DNA of 64,000 bases from Dactylis glomerata (lineage: Eukaryota; Streptophyta; Magnoliopsida; Poales; Poaceae). The position numbers were made by a program, and so were the translations under genes. Location: the NCBI GenBank assembly GCA_007115705.1, contig QXEO01000222.1, positions 4,715,176 through 4,779,175 of the forward strand, given 5' to 3'. Below, piece after piece: positions 32,856-44,792 of this stretch. Under the pieces are notes generated by a model, which saw nothing but the letters and a program-made list of their open reading frames with translations, was not told the DNA's origin and did no database searches. The first letter of the stretch is position 1. The number at the start of each line of letters is the position of its first letter.

Positions 32856-32862
32856 ATTTATA
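32856..32862 (-). promoter_or_regulatory. TATA box of element D LTR (minus strand)
   Basis: On the minus strand the sequence is GGGTATAAATGCCC. The 5' LTR copy is at 41251-41257. It lies about 40-280 bp downstream, in transcript sense, of the palindrome array. Confidence 0.65.
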
Positions 32863-32898
32863 CCCCTCCCGGGATTGTAGCCGTTGCAGTACTGCAGG

Positions 32899-33144
32899 GA
32901 CCGGATATTCCGGTCCAAGTTTGGACCGGATATTCTGCCCCCCTCGAAAAACTGCTAAGGACTTCGCGCGCGTCGTTCAGATTTGGGGCCGGATATTTCG
33001 GTCGGATATTTCCAAAACTGGGCCAGATATTCCGGCCACCCCTAAAAACGGCTAAGGACCAGAAAAAGGCGGGCGCGCATCACTCAGATTTGAGGCCGGA
33101 TATTTCGGCCGGATATTTCCAAAACTGGGCCGGATAATCCGCCC
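32899..33144. repeat. Array of CCGGATATTYCGG palindromes upstream of the element D TATA box
   Basis: About eight copies of CCGGATATTCCGG or a close variant occur within 250 bp, some back to back. One is GACCGGATATTCCGGTC, with perfect arms around ATATT. Two longer blocks (around 32990 and 33090) are themselves near-duplicates. The same array is at 41294-41539 in the other LTR. Confidence 0.8.
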
Positions 33145-34084
33145 AAGAAAAGCGAGCAACACGAAAACAGCGATAACTTTTGCATCCGGACTCCGTTTTC
33201 GATGATCTTGGGCTCGTTGGAATCACCACGATGAGCTCTACACCATCATCCATAGAAACATCATAGTCCAACAAAGGAGGATGAAACCAAATGATAAAAG
33301 GTTTGACTTAGCTATAAAGATGAACCGGTAAAACCTCCAAACACTAAAAATGCAATTAGAGTTCCATACGAAATCCGTTTTTGATGAGCTAGAGCTTGTC
33401 ATGGAAATAACCACAAGCTCTAGAACCTCACATGGATAAAAGCCAAATAAGAACCAAGAAAGATAATGCCAAGTATGCAAAGGTTTGAGCTCTCTCCGAA
33501 CAATACGAATAAGTTACTCACTCGAGAGCCCCTCTTGATAGTACGGCTATCGATCCTAAAACCCGGTCTCCCAAACACTATGAGACCGGTAAGAAAGAAA
33601 CCCTATCAAGATCATACCTTTGCCTTGCACCTTCCACTTGAGCTAGATAGTGACGATCTTTATCTTCTCAAGTTGGACTACCTTTCTTGATTGCGCTTGC
33701 TCGGTGAAGTCTTGCGGATTGCTCCCCCATACTTCACTATGGGAGAGACACTAGTAGAAATATCTTCACATGTCCATTAACACCAAATGGACACCGAGCT
33801 TCAAGCAAATGATATCTTCTATATGCCTATCTTGAACTTGCGCTTCGACTTGATCAACATTGGACTTCATCTTCTTCCTTCATAATGATGATGTCTTCTA
33901 TAGGCTCAACTCCCTTGATCATCACATAAACTTCTTTATTTGCATCTTCTTACAACCTTGAAACCAACATATGGCTCAAGCGTTGTCTACGGGCAAGTCA
34001 TACAAATATAACTCGATGCAAACATTAGTCCATAGGGATTGTCATTAATTACCAAAACCACACATGGGGGCAAATGCTCTTTCA

Positions 34085-34098
34085 ATCTCCCCCATTTT
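34085..34098 (-). promoter_or_regulatory. Polypurine tract of element D
   Basis: On the minus strand it reads AAAATGGGGGAGAT and abuts the 3' LTR. Related CTCCCCCAT or CTCCCCCA motifs (plus sense) recur through the spacer. Confidence 0.8.
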
Positions 34099-37000
34099 GG
34101 TAATTGATGACAATCTCTTTGAGAGGGTTTATATAATGAATTTAAAGGACTAAGATGGTTACACTAACATCAAATACTACAAAAGTATGTGATGTTAGTA
34201 GAACCATCATATATAGAGCAAACTCCCCCACAATCTATGCACGTGTGAATGAACTTGAATTTCATTGCATATATTGCCAACCAATGTTGTTGGTGGAGTT
34301 TCCACTATATATACTCAACCATGCAAAGCATGCAAGGCAAATGCTTAAGAACAAAACAAAAGCGTGAAACCCAATTCCTTTCAAACCCTCGAAACTTCTC
34401 CCCCATTGGCATCCATTGCCAAAATGGGTGGAAAGACTTAGAAGGCCAATATAGTGAGAGTTCCTCCTCAAGGTGTGCATGACACAAAAAAAGTGAAAAC
34501 ATATGCACAAATTCAAGGACAAGAATTTGGAGGAAATCAAACTATATTGAGGATCAAAGATTGCAAACAAAATAGGATGACATGATGGTTAAACTTCCAA
34601 CAAATGAAGATAGCAATCAAAAGATCCAAATAGCGAATCAAATAAAGATATTATGAGAAGACCAAAACAATGCTCTAAATAATATGAAGAAGCTCCCCAA
34701 GGTTTGTGCACAACATATTCTATCTGAATTAAAGTATAAGGTGCACAAACATGGAATCATCACTCCCTCGATATTATTCAAAACATAATGATACCAAGTG
34801 ACATCAAATACTATGATAACCACAAAATGGTGCTTTAAAATGAAATGAGGAAGCTCCCCAAGGTACATGCACAAGATAGAATGTTTGCATTTGAATACAA
34901 TTTGCACAACATGGAATCCTCACTCCCTCAATACCATTTAAAAGGAACCATTAGCAAGAGACCATAGAAAAGAAATCAAGCTTAACACTTGCATCAAGAA
35001 AATGGTTGAGCAACAAATAAGGAACCAACATATTAAACGGCTCAACCAAAGGAATGTGTGATAGGAATGACAAAGCATATTATAAGACTAGTACAAAGAT
35101 GTACATAGAGCATCCACATAGTCCTCAATAAATGATATTGCTTAGCATTCCATCCCTACACACAAGGTTTAAAAAGATATCAAATAAGGAGATATCATCT
35201 CTCATGTGTATAAGTTTCTAAGTAGACAACATCACAAAGATAATTATCACAAAGAAACATGTACACATAAAATAGATACAAAGAATAGAACATGATATCC
35301 AAACAAGTTTATGCAATATACCAATGAGATTTTTACTTTTAAAGTATGGCCAAAGGTTCAATTTATCTTATTCATATTGAAGAACTTCAACCACAAACAT
35401 GTCAAAGACATCATAAATATCAACAAGGAAAAGAAGATAGTTGGGATGTTTTGAGAAAAGCAACAAGTATCACGAATAAGTATACCAAAAGAAAGAACTA
35501 AATTTGCACTTTCATCAATATTGCACATGTGAGGAACTTGAGGAATTGATATGCAATAAAATTGCTAGATAGACATATTTGGGAAGGGTGAATCATGAGC
35601 ATGATTTTATATATTCCCCAAAATATGCACTCATCTCAAATTACTCATATTTTCAATAGAGAGGTTTCATTAAGATCTTTGCAAATAAAGATTTTCATGC
35701 CATGAAATGACCCACACAAGGTTAGATGCTAGAAAAGTATGCATGAATAAGATACTTGTTACCGAGATACCATTGCAAGGATGTAGTAGATAGGAGTTCT
35801 TCAATAATCCTAGCTTGCCACAAATTATCAACTAGTCACCGCTTCATGCTTATTATTGAGACAAGCACCAATATATCTCCCATGTACCTAAAACAAATTC
35901 AAGTACAATATGGTCCCCAAACTCATTGGGTCTGAAGTAGTTAGAGACACTACAATATATAGGACAAGCTCCACATAAATATGTGCATATAGATATGAAC
36001 TTGAATTTCATGCACTTCTTAGCCGATTTAGGATTTATTGGAGTTTACCCTATATATTGGATCAAAGAAAGCAAAGCATGCCATAGAGTATACATTTAGT
36101 AAATATGCATGCACAAGACATTCAAGAGCCAAAAGAGATACAATTTGGAAAAAACACCAAGAAGACCAAGAAGTCACACAAAGGTGTGAAGAACTAAAGG
36201 TTGTCCAAATTATATCAAAGAATCAACTCAACACAAGATTGACTCCAAAGTCCACCAAATGAACAAAGCAAACGCCAATGAGCATAAAGGATCACTAAAA
36301 CACACATGCCCAATGACTTATCTCATTTTAAGAATATAAAGAAAATTCAAGAAAAGAGATAACCTTTCTCCCAAAGAGAGCAAGGTTCCAACAAACAAAC
36401 CAAACTCTCCACTCTTTTATGATGGCACACTAAGTACCAAAAAACAAAAAGATTTGTCTTCCAACAATAACCAATACCAATTGAAATAAGCCGCAAGAGT
36501 ATGTTATAGAAAATATAGGAGAGCTCCCCCAAGATTAGTGCATTATTTATGATTTTGCATTTAAATACAAAATGCACACAAATGGGATCATCATCTCAAC
36601 CTACATTAAGAATAACACAAAACAAGTTCAACAAAATCAAATGGAATCACAAGAGTTAAGAAAGACAATGGGAATTTAAAACAAATACATTCCTTGGCAA
36701 GTGATAAGGTAATTAAAAGCAATAGCCAATAAAAAGATGATCAATATATATATACCACATGATAGAGTACCAATTGTCCAAGGACAAGAGGTATTTGGAG
36801 TTATTAATTTCCCGGTGGTATTTTACACATAAATCCAAGATCATCTTCACAACAAGAAGCATATGAAAAGGATAATAATTAAACACCATGCTAAAGAAGA
36901 TATTCTTGATAGACTCAAATAGTTAAACAATCACGCAAAGCAATGATTAGGATAACTTGAAGCAAATGGTTTTCCAACTTTGATATAGAATTCCACATTT

Positions 37001-37771
37001 TAGGAAAACCCTACCAAGAATGTATCTCACAAACAAGATCCAAAACAAGAGCAATAAAACAATTTGGCAAATTGAAACTTGTTTGAGCAAATATGTCACA
37101 TAGAAGAAAGATAATTTGCAATATCAACACTATGTGACACAACCTCAAATATACACATTTTATTGGTTTGTAGTATGCACAAAGCATATTTCTCCCCCAT
37201 AATGTGATCAAGCATTTATTTTCACAAGAGGCAAATAAAATCCAACATGAGATGATTAATGGACATTATAGAATTTGAATTTCTCATGAGCATGACATAC
37301 CACATAGAGACTAGATAATTTAAAATATAAATACTAAGTGGTATTCCTCATGTGCACACATATTTAGGATTGTGAAGTGCCAAAGCATATCACTCCCCCA
37401 AAATGGATAGTCCATTAGTCTCTCAAAAAAAAGGCCAAATAATATAAACGAAGATGCAATAAGGCTCAAACACAAACACACATACATGGTATGCAAACCC
37501 ATAAGTACATACTTGATTAATCAAAATAAAACAAGTAGGTAGCACAACATATACCAACACATGTAATGGAACACAACCAACACATGCAAAAGGGGCGAGT
37601 AACTTTCAATGTAGATAAGTTGAGTACATGTTACCGCAAAGAGGAACATTGGATATATGATATAAACAAGATAATCCAATTGACTTGACTTGAGACAATA
37701 TATTGATGAAGATCCCTTAATTCTTCATGATATAGCCAAGTCTCCAATGCCCTCCAACAAACAACTATTGA
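34099..37771 (-). other. Element D non-coding spacer with diverged internal duplication
   Basis: This is an AT-rich 3.7-kb tract where protease, integrase and RT would be in a complete element. No such domain appears in any frame. Blocks recur about 1.75-1.85 kb apart: one near 34200-34350 resembles 35941-36090 (GAACTTGAATTTCAT core), and GAAGCTCCCC/GAGCTCCCCC blocks at 34684, 34846 and 36519 resemble each other. The spacer therefore looks like an old tandem duplication. Confidence 0.65.
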
Positions 37772-40158
37772 TCAAGTTTTGGTGTGATGGTCCCCAACTA
37801 AGTTGGGTCCTAAGAGGTTAGTCACAATAGGCTTGGCCACCCAAATGGTTATTTTCTTGACACCACATGGAGTACCAACAAATTTGGCAAACACATTGCC
37901 AACCTTATCCTTGCAAATGGAATAAGCATCATCAATTATGATAGGGTTGGATGAGTTACCCATAGTGCATGAAGAAGAAAGGTGACCCTTCTCACGGCAT
38001 ATGTAGCAAGTTCTTTTCTTCACCTTCTTCTCACTTGATTTCTCCGCAATGGGAGCATTAGCTTGATTCTTCTTGGGAAGTGGCATTTCTTCAACTTGAG
38101 GTTGAGCGTGCCCTTGAACTTGAGGCCGCTTCCCTTGTTGCTTCTCAACTAATGCCTTCTTCTTCAAAGGGCAAGATCTAACATGGTGCCCTTCAATTTT
38201 GCACTTGAAGCAAACAATCTTGGCCGGATCTTTGACTTGTCCTTGGCCCTTCTTCTTCTTGTTAACCGTGGACTTCTTGTTGTTGTTGGAGATAAACCCA
38301 AGTCCACTCTTGTCATTGGGGGATTTTTGCACACTCAACATATTGTCGAGTTTGGATTTCCCTTCATGACTCTTTACCAAGTCTTTCTTCAAAGAAGAGA
38401 CTTGGGCCTTGAGCTCTTCAATTTCCTCTACATGGTTAGTAACAACACAAGTACTAGAGGAAGTAGAAGCTTCATTGTTAGAGCAACAAGGAAAGGAAAG
38501 TAATTCATTACAAGATGTAGCAATGTTATGAGTGGATGAATTACTAGGACTAGCACAAGGCAATATGGCATTTTGAGAAGTAGTGCAAATGTCCACATGA
38601 GGCTCACTAGATGTTACCTTTGACATAATAGCCTCATGAGCTAATTTTAGCCTATCATGGGAAGCTAGAAGATCCTCATGGGAGCTAGAGAGCTTTCCAT
38701 GATTTTCTTCCAATTTCCCATATTTGCTAGTTAGCAAATCAAGTTGAGCCCTTAGCTCAACATTCTCCTTCAAGATGGATGCTTCACAAGAAGTAGAGTT
38801 AGTAGCACAAGCATCATCACTAATGGAAAGCGGAGAAGACAATTTAGTAAGCTCATTTGAATTTGAAGCTTTAAGTTGCCCATGCGACTCGGTGAGAATG
38901 ATGGGCTCACACGAAATGACCCTAGAGTCATTTTTAAGAAGCACAACATTCCCAAGGATTTTAGCATAAGTAACTACAAGCTCTTCATATTTAGTTTCAA
39001 AATCATTTGCCACCACAAGAGTTCTATCATAGGATTTCTTTATTTTAGATAATTCTAAAGTAAAGGTCTCCTCAAGAGATTCCTTGGTGGTTTGTTCTTC
39101 TTCTAGAGCTTCTTTTAGATCTGCAATCTCATCCGCGTAATCACGGGCATGACCTTGCATTTTAAAAATGGTATTCTCATGCTCCTCAATAATTTTATTG
39201 CTCTCGGTGGCAATAGCCAAAATCATATAGAAGTAAGAGCAAGCAATTTTATTCTTATGAATAGCATGAAAAAACATTTCACTCTTCTCAAATAAAGAAG
39301 CAAGATCATCATATTCTTCTTCATTATCCTCATTCTCATCATCACTAGATATATTGGGTTACAAAGAAGGAGTTACCTTTGAAGCCCTAGCCATAAGGCA
39401 AATGTGGGAAGCAATTGATGATGATGAATAAATACTTGAAGCACCAAGCGAGATCATGTCTTGGCCAATAGAATTTCCGGTTTCCTCTACATTGTTAGAC
39501 ACACAACAACTAGAGGAACTAGAGGCATTTATATCATGGCAACAAGACGAAGTAAGCATATCATTATGAGATGTGTTCAAGGAGCATACACATGATATGC
39601 AAGGACTATCAACACAAGCATGTAAAGCATTTATGGTGCTAGAAGTGTTTAAGTCCAAAGATCATGGCAATGAGATAGAGATGAATGATCATCACAAGTA
39701 AGCTTACTATCAACCTTGCAATTTCCATCACCATTCACCATAGAGTTACCTTGTGTCTTGCTACACTTTGGTGAAGTGGAAGAGAGTTCATCACGACCGG
39801 AAGTGGAGGGAATACAATCATCCTCAATCTTGTTGGACATGTCATATTTGTCTTGAATCTTTGTCCAAAACTCATGAGCGCTACGGAAAGGCATGATTGC
39901 AAGAATAACTGCATTGCTCACAAAATCAACAAGCACATTAGTAGCTTGAGAATTAAGATAAGAGTTTCTCTTCTCCTCTAAAGATAGACTTTGGGAATCC
40001 TTAGGAGGAGAGAAACCCATATCTAGAATTCTCTCTATATTTGGGTCCATATCACAAAAATGATTAAGCATGCAAATTTTCCATATATCATAATTAGTGC
40101 CATCAAATATAAAGGTGTCATTGTGCACTAATCCCCTAGCCGACATCTTTGCTCTCAA
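37772..40158 (-). pseudogene. gag: Element D gag with zinc knuckles, one frameshift and one stop
   Basis: The reading starts at the ATG at 40158. The N-terminal part (YDIWKICMLNHF, then a FWTKIQDKYD block) is the Copia-type gag fold. A frameshift near 39655 and a TAA at 39359-39361 break it. The frame then continues to 37772 through a long coiled-coil region (EEHENTIFKMQGHARDYADE and after) to two CCHC-type motifs, CFKCKIEGHHVRSC and CYICREKGHLSSSC. Intact it would be nearly 800 residues, long for a Copia gag because of the coiled coil. It ends without passing into a protease. The element depends on a helper for all enzymes. The C-terminal 501 codons are a single open frame. Confidence 0.82.
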
Positions 40159-40186
40159 GGCGGTGAAGCCCTAAAATGAGAGACCT

Positions 40187-40199
40187 TGCTCTGATACCA
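40187..40199 (-). promoter_or_regulatory. Primer-binding site of element D (tRNA-Met type)
   Basis: On the minus strand TGGTATCAGAGCA lies 2 bp after the 5' LTR. This fixes the element as minus-strand. Confidence 0.85.
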
Positions 40200-40201
40200 A
40201 A

Positions 40202-42479
40202 TGAAAGTACAAGGATGTCGCCTAGAGGGGGGGTGAATAGGCGATTTAAAACTTTTACGAGTGGCTTGACAAATGCGGAATAAAACTAATGTTTAATTTG
40301 CCAAGCATACAAAACCTAAACAAACTAGGTTCACCTATGTGCACCAACAACTTATGCTAGACAAGATAAGCAACTATGAGATAGCAAGATATATATAACT
40401 TCAAGCACGAAGGCTATCACAAAGTAAATTGCATAAGTAAAGGAGCTCGGGTATAGAAATAACCGAGGGATGCGGAGACAATGATGTATCCCAAAGTTCA
40501 CACCCTTGCGAGTGCTAATCTCCATTGGAGCGGTGTGGAGGCACAAGGCTCCCCAAATGCCACGGAGGCTCACCATAATCTCCTCGAGCCCTCCCACCAA
40601 GATGGAAGACCCGACCACTATGGGACGCTTGAGGGCGGTCACCGAACCCATACAAGCTTGGGGCAATCTCCACAACTCAATTGGAGGCTCCCAAGAATCG
40701 CCACTGAGGCACCACAAAGCTTGGGAAGATCTCCACAACTTAATTGGAGGTCCCCAAGTAATTGCCACGGAGGCACCACAAAGCTTGGGAAGATCTCCAC
40801 AACTCAATTGGAGGTCCCCAAGTAATCCACTAAGCCACTAAGCCGTCTAGGGTTCCAATAACCCAAGAGTAAAAAGCTCAACGAACTTTTCACCACCGAA
40901 TCTCCGAGGAGAACTCAAACCGATGCAACTGATGCAATGGCAAGAACACAAGTGCTCAAATCCTTCTCACTCAAATCCTGCCAAAGCAACTAATGCTATG
41001 GAGAGATATGAGAGGAAGAACAAAGGAAGAAATCCACAAAGAACTCCAAGATCTAGATCCAATGGGTTCCCCTCACAAAGAGGAGGAAGTGATTGGTGGA
41101 AATATAGATCTAGATCTCCTCTCTCTTTTCCCTCAAAGATATGCAAGAATCATGGGAGGAATTGAGAGATGGGCAAGCTTTCCAAGGTCAACAATGGAGG
41201 GAGAGAGAGGGAAAAAACGAGCTAACCCAAGCTTGAAGAAGGGGAGGGGTATTTATACCCCTCCCGAGATTGTAGCCGTTGCAGTACTGCAGGGACCGGA
41301 TATTCCGGTCCAAGTTTGGACCGGATATTCCGTCCCCCTCGAAAAACTGCTAAGGACTTCGCGCGCGTCGTTCAGATTTGGGGCCGGATATTTCGGTCGG
41401 ATATTTCCAAAACTGGGCTGGATATTCCGGCCACCCCTAAAAACGGCTAAGGACCAGAAAAAGGCGGGCGCACGTCACTCAGATTTGAGGCCGGATATTT
41501 TGGCCGGATATTTTCAAAACTGGGCCGGATAATCCGCCCAAGAAAAGCGAGCAACACGAAAATAGCGATAACTTTTGCATCCGGACTCCGTTTTCGATGA
41601 TCTTGGGCTCGTTGGAATCACCACGATGAGCTCTACACCATCATCCATAGAAACATCATAGTACAACAAAGGAGGATGAAACCAAATGATAAAAGGTTTG
41701 ACTTAGCTATAAAGATGAACCGGTAAAACCTCCAAACACTAAAAACGCAATTAGAGTTCCATACGAAATCCGTTTTTGATGAGCTAGAGCTTGTCATGGA
41801 AATAACCACAAGCTCTAGAACCTCACATGGATAAAAGCCAAATAAGAACCAAGAAAGATAATGCCAATTATGCAAAGGTTTGAGCTCTCTCCGAACAATA
41901 CGAATAAGTTACTCACTCGAGAGCCCCTCTTGATAGTACGGCTATCGATCCTAAAACCCGGTCTCCCAAACACTATGAGACCGGTAAGAAAGAAACCCTA
42001 TCAAGATCATACCTTTGCCTTGCGCCTTCCACTTGAGCTAGATAGTGACGATCTTGATCTTCTCAAGTTGGACTACCTTTCTTGATTGCGCTTGCTCGGT
42101 GAAGTCTTGCGGATTGCTCCCCCATACTTCACTATGGGAGAGACACTAGTAGAAATATCTTCACATGTCCATTAACACCAAATGTACACCGAGCTTCAAG
42201 CAAATGATATCTTCTATATGCCTATCTTGAACTTGCGCTTCGACTTGATCAACATTGGACTTCATCTTCTTCCTTCATAATGGTGATGTCTTCTATAGGC
42301 TCAACTCCCTTGATCATCACATAAACTTCTTTATTTGCATCGTCTTACAACCTTGAAACCAACATATGGCTCAAGCGTTGTCTACGGTCAAGTCCTACAA
42401 ATATAACTCGATGCAAACATTAGTCCATAGGGATGGTCATTAATTACCAAAACCACACATGGGGGCAAATGCTCTTTCA
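40202..42479 (-). repeat. 5' LTR of element D
   Basis: It has the same length (2,278 bp) as the 3' LTR, with a TATA box at 41251-41257 (minus) and the palindrome array at 41294-41539. Confidence 0.94.
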
Positions 42480-44792
42480 GATGAGATGAGTTGAAGAATG
42501 GAAAAAAGCTCAAGCTTGGGGATGCCCATGCATCACCCCAAGAAATATCCAAGAAGTACAAGCGTCAAAGCTTGGGGATGCCCCCGAGGCACCCCTTCTT
42601 CATCGGCAAAAATCAGGTCACCTTTCAAAACACTATATTTTAATTGCTTCATGCACTATGTGTTTTTCTTGGAGCGTCAGTTGTTTTAGTTTTCTTAGTT
42701 AGTTTAGTTTGTTTGTTTGCTGCAATAAATGGTTGGACCCCAACAAATTTCCTTTGGAGGAGATGTACTCGTTTTCATTTGCCAAGAACACTCCGTTTTT
42801 CATTCTTACAATTTCACCGGGTGTTCTTCTTTTTCTGCTACTGCTTTTGGTTTTCGTTTTCGCCTTGATTTGTGTTCAGACCTTGTCATATCTTTTCATC
42901 AAGGTGTATTTTTGCCTCTGATATTTATTGGTTTTCATCAAAAGAGGTGTTTATAAAAGTTTCAAATGGTGTTGGAAAAGAGAAAAAGCTTTATGCAAAA
43001 AAGTGGTACAAGAAGGAGCTTGTGTAGACTGCGGCTTAGGCTTTTTCATGTCATGCTTGATCTCTTTTTGATAGTATGCTTAGTGGTTTTGCTGTAGCAT
43101 GACTTGTCTCAAATAACTGAGATTGCTTAATGAGCATTTGAAAAAATCATGCGTTGTTTTTATTGTATGGAAGCATTATTTTGGTTTTCTCCTTGATGCT
43201 TTATTTGGGTTGACTTGGCGCATGCTCACACATGTTAGACTCTTACAAAGTCGCCAATAGACTCTATGATCATTTAGTTTTTGACTTTTGATGCCATCTT
43301 ATGCTTCTTTTAATGTCGCTTTGTCGCTTTGCATGATTATGGCCATTATTGCTCTCTTAGTTGGTCGCTCCCAGTCTTTTGCTAGCCCTCGCCTTGTACT
43401 GAGTATGAGCTCTACTCGTGCATCCAACTCCTAAAAGCCAAAGTTTTCCAAAGTGTCCACCATACATACCTACTAGCAATTTGCTATTCCAAGTAAATTT
43501 GACTTGCTTTTATTTTCTCTTCAAATTAAACTCTTGCCAGTGTTATGCGAAATTCGGTCAGTAAAGCTCTCACGAACCGGAAAGCACACTTTACTTTTTC
43601 ATGTTCTTAAAATTTTGACATTGTGGTCTCTTATGTTGAGTTGTTATGCTTGCAAGTTGTAAGTTGGATTCTACCCCAGCCATGCTGTCATGGGGCAAGC
43701 TTTCAACATTGCACTTCTTATTTGAGTTGATATCGTGATCTTTTGTCTATGGATGCCCGCGGTGTGAAATGAATTGGGAATCTTGTGGGGATCATGGAGT
43801 TTGTATTTGTGTTAGGGAAACGCCGGGCCGCCAATCTAAGCCATGCATAATTCATGGTGGAAATTTGCAGCATACCCATGGTGAACATTCGACGACGCAT
43901 CTCACAATAAAAAGCTAAACAAAAGGCAAATAAAAGAGATGTCGAGGTGTTCATTGTCTGCTTGTCCTGTCATTTTGGCGTGGGCTTGTTCCATGTCATC
44001 GGGCACGGAGGTACCCCATTGGCGGTTCTCAATGATATGCATATACTTACAATGACAAGAGCCTTGCTTGGGACTCTAAGTAAAGTAGCATGAGGTTTGG
44101 GTACTCATATTCACGGGGCACGAGGTTTTCAACTTATGATTTGTCAAGCATATGCATCATAATTGTTCTCGCATTAACTTTAACCATTCAAGATGCTTAT
44201 GATGGGGGCAATGAGAGCTCAAAGCCAGTAAGTACCATAATTTTTGAAGGTTATAAAACTTGCAATCACTGCTTCCCTCTGCGAAGGGCCTTTCTTCTAC
44301 TTTTATGTTGAGTCACCACCTTCTTTCTTTATGCACCATTAAGAGAGCATAGTTGTCATTCTTAGTGTAATATGCATTGTCCCAAAGTTCATTGATTGAT
44401 TCATATTGTTGGTTTCATTTGTTCTTAAATTATTTGTATCTAGTCGCCCTCTTAAACTTGAAGGTGTCCTATGCATTTATGTTTTGCTCTCTTTGAAGGA
44501 CAAGCTGAAAACCATTTGTATGTTTTTCCTTATGATTTGAACACACGTTTGACTTCCATTGTTTCATTATCATGATCTTTTGTTTGTGCTCATTTGCATG
44601 TTTACAACATGGTTGCTAAGTTCTTATTGTCATGATTATATCTTCATGCCCATGTTTTAAGTTCTTATGATCCCAGCTCACCAATGCTTACATATATGAT
44701 TAAGATTGTGTAGGTGCATGTCACCTCAAAAATTATTCTTTTGTTATCACTTACCTACTCGAGGACGAGCAGGAGTTAGACTTGGGGATGCT
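42480..44792 (+). other. Element B non-coding interior, right part, with repeated purine-tract-like motifs
   Basis: No coding domain is recognisable over 2.3 kb. AGCTTGGGGATGCCC occurs at 42513-42527 and 42569-42583, and CTTGGGGATGCT at 44781-44792 abuts the right LTR as its polypurine tract. Confidence 0.7.

Larger units (their letters stand above)
31807..34084 (-). repeat. 3' LTR of element D
   Basis: Read on +, it runs from TGAAAGTACAAGG to GCTCTTTCA. It contains a minus-strand TATA box near 32856-32862 and, upstream of it in transcript sense, an array of GGATATT palindromes (32899-33144). Confidence 0.94.
31807..42479 (-). mobile_element. Element D: minus-strand gag-only LTR retrotransposon (Copia-like gag)
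   Basis: LTRs of 2,278 bp each flank a 6.1-kb interior, and GATGA is duplicated at 31802-31806 and 42480-42484. The primer-binding site and purine tract show that it reads leftwards: the 5' LTR is 40202-42479 and the 3' LTR 31807-34084. The interior encodes a broken gag near the 5' end and then about 3.7 kb of non-coding sequence, with no protease, integrase or RT. This fits the class of terminal-repeat elements with only GAG. LTR divergence is about 45 substitutions (about 2.0%) by hand count. Confidence 0.92.

Noticed and set aside
32086..33137. ORF set at 32086-33137 repeated at 40481-41532
   Set aside because: These are frames within the two LTRs of element D. No motif, and they overlap the promoter region.
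31807..42479. Element D read on the + strand
   Set aside because: The primer site lies next to the right LTR on the minus strand, the purine tract next to the left LTR, and the gag is on the minus strand.
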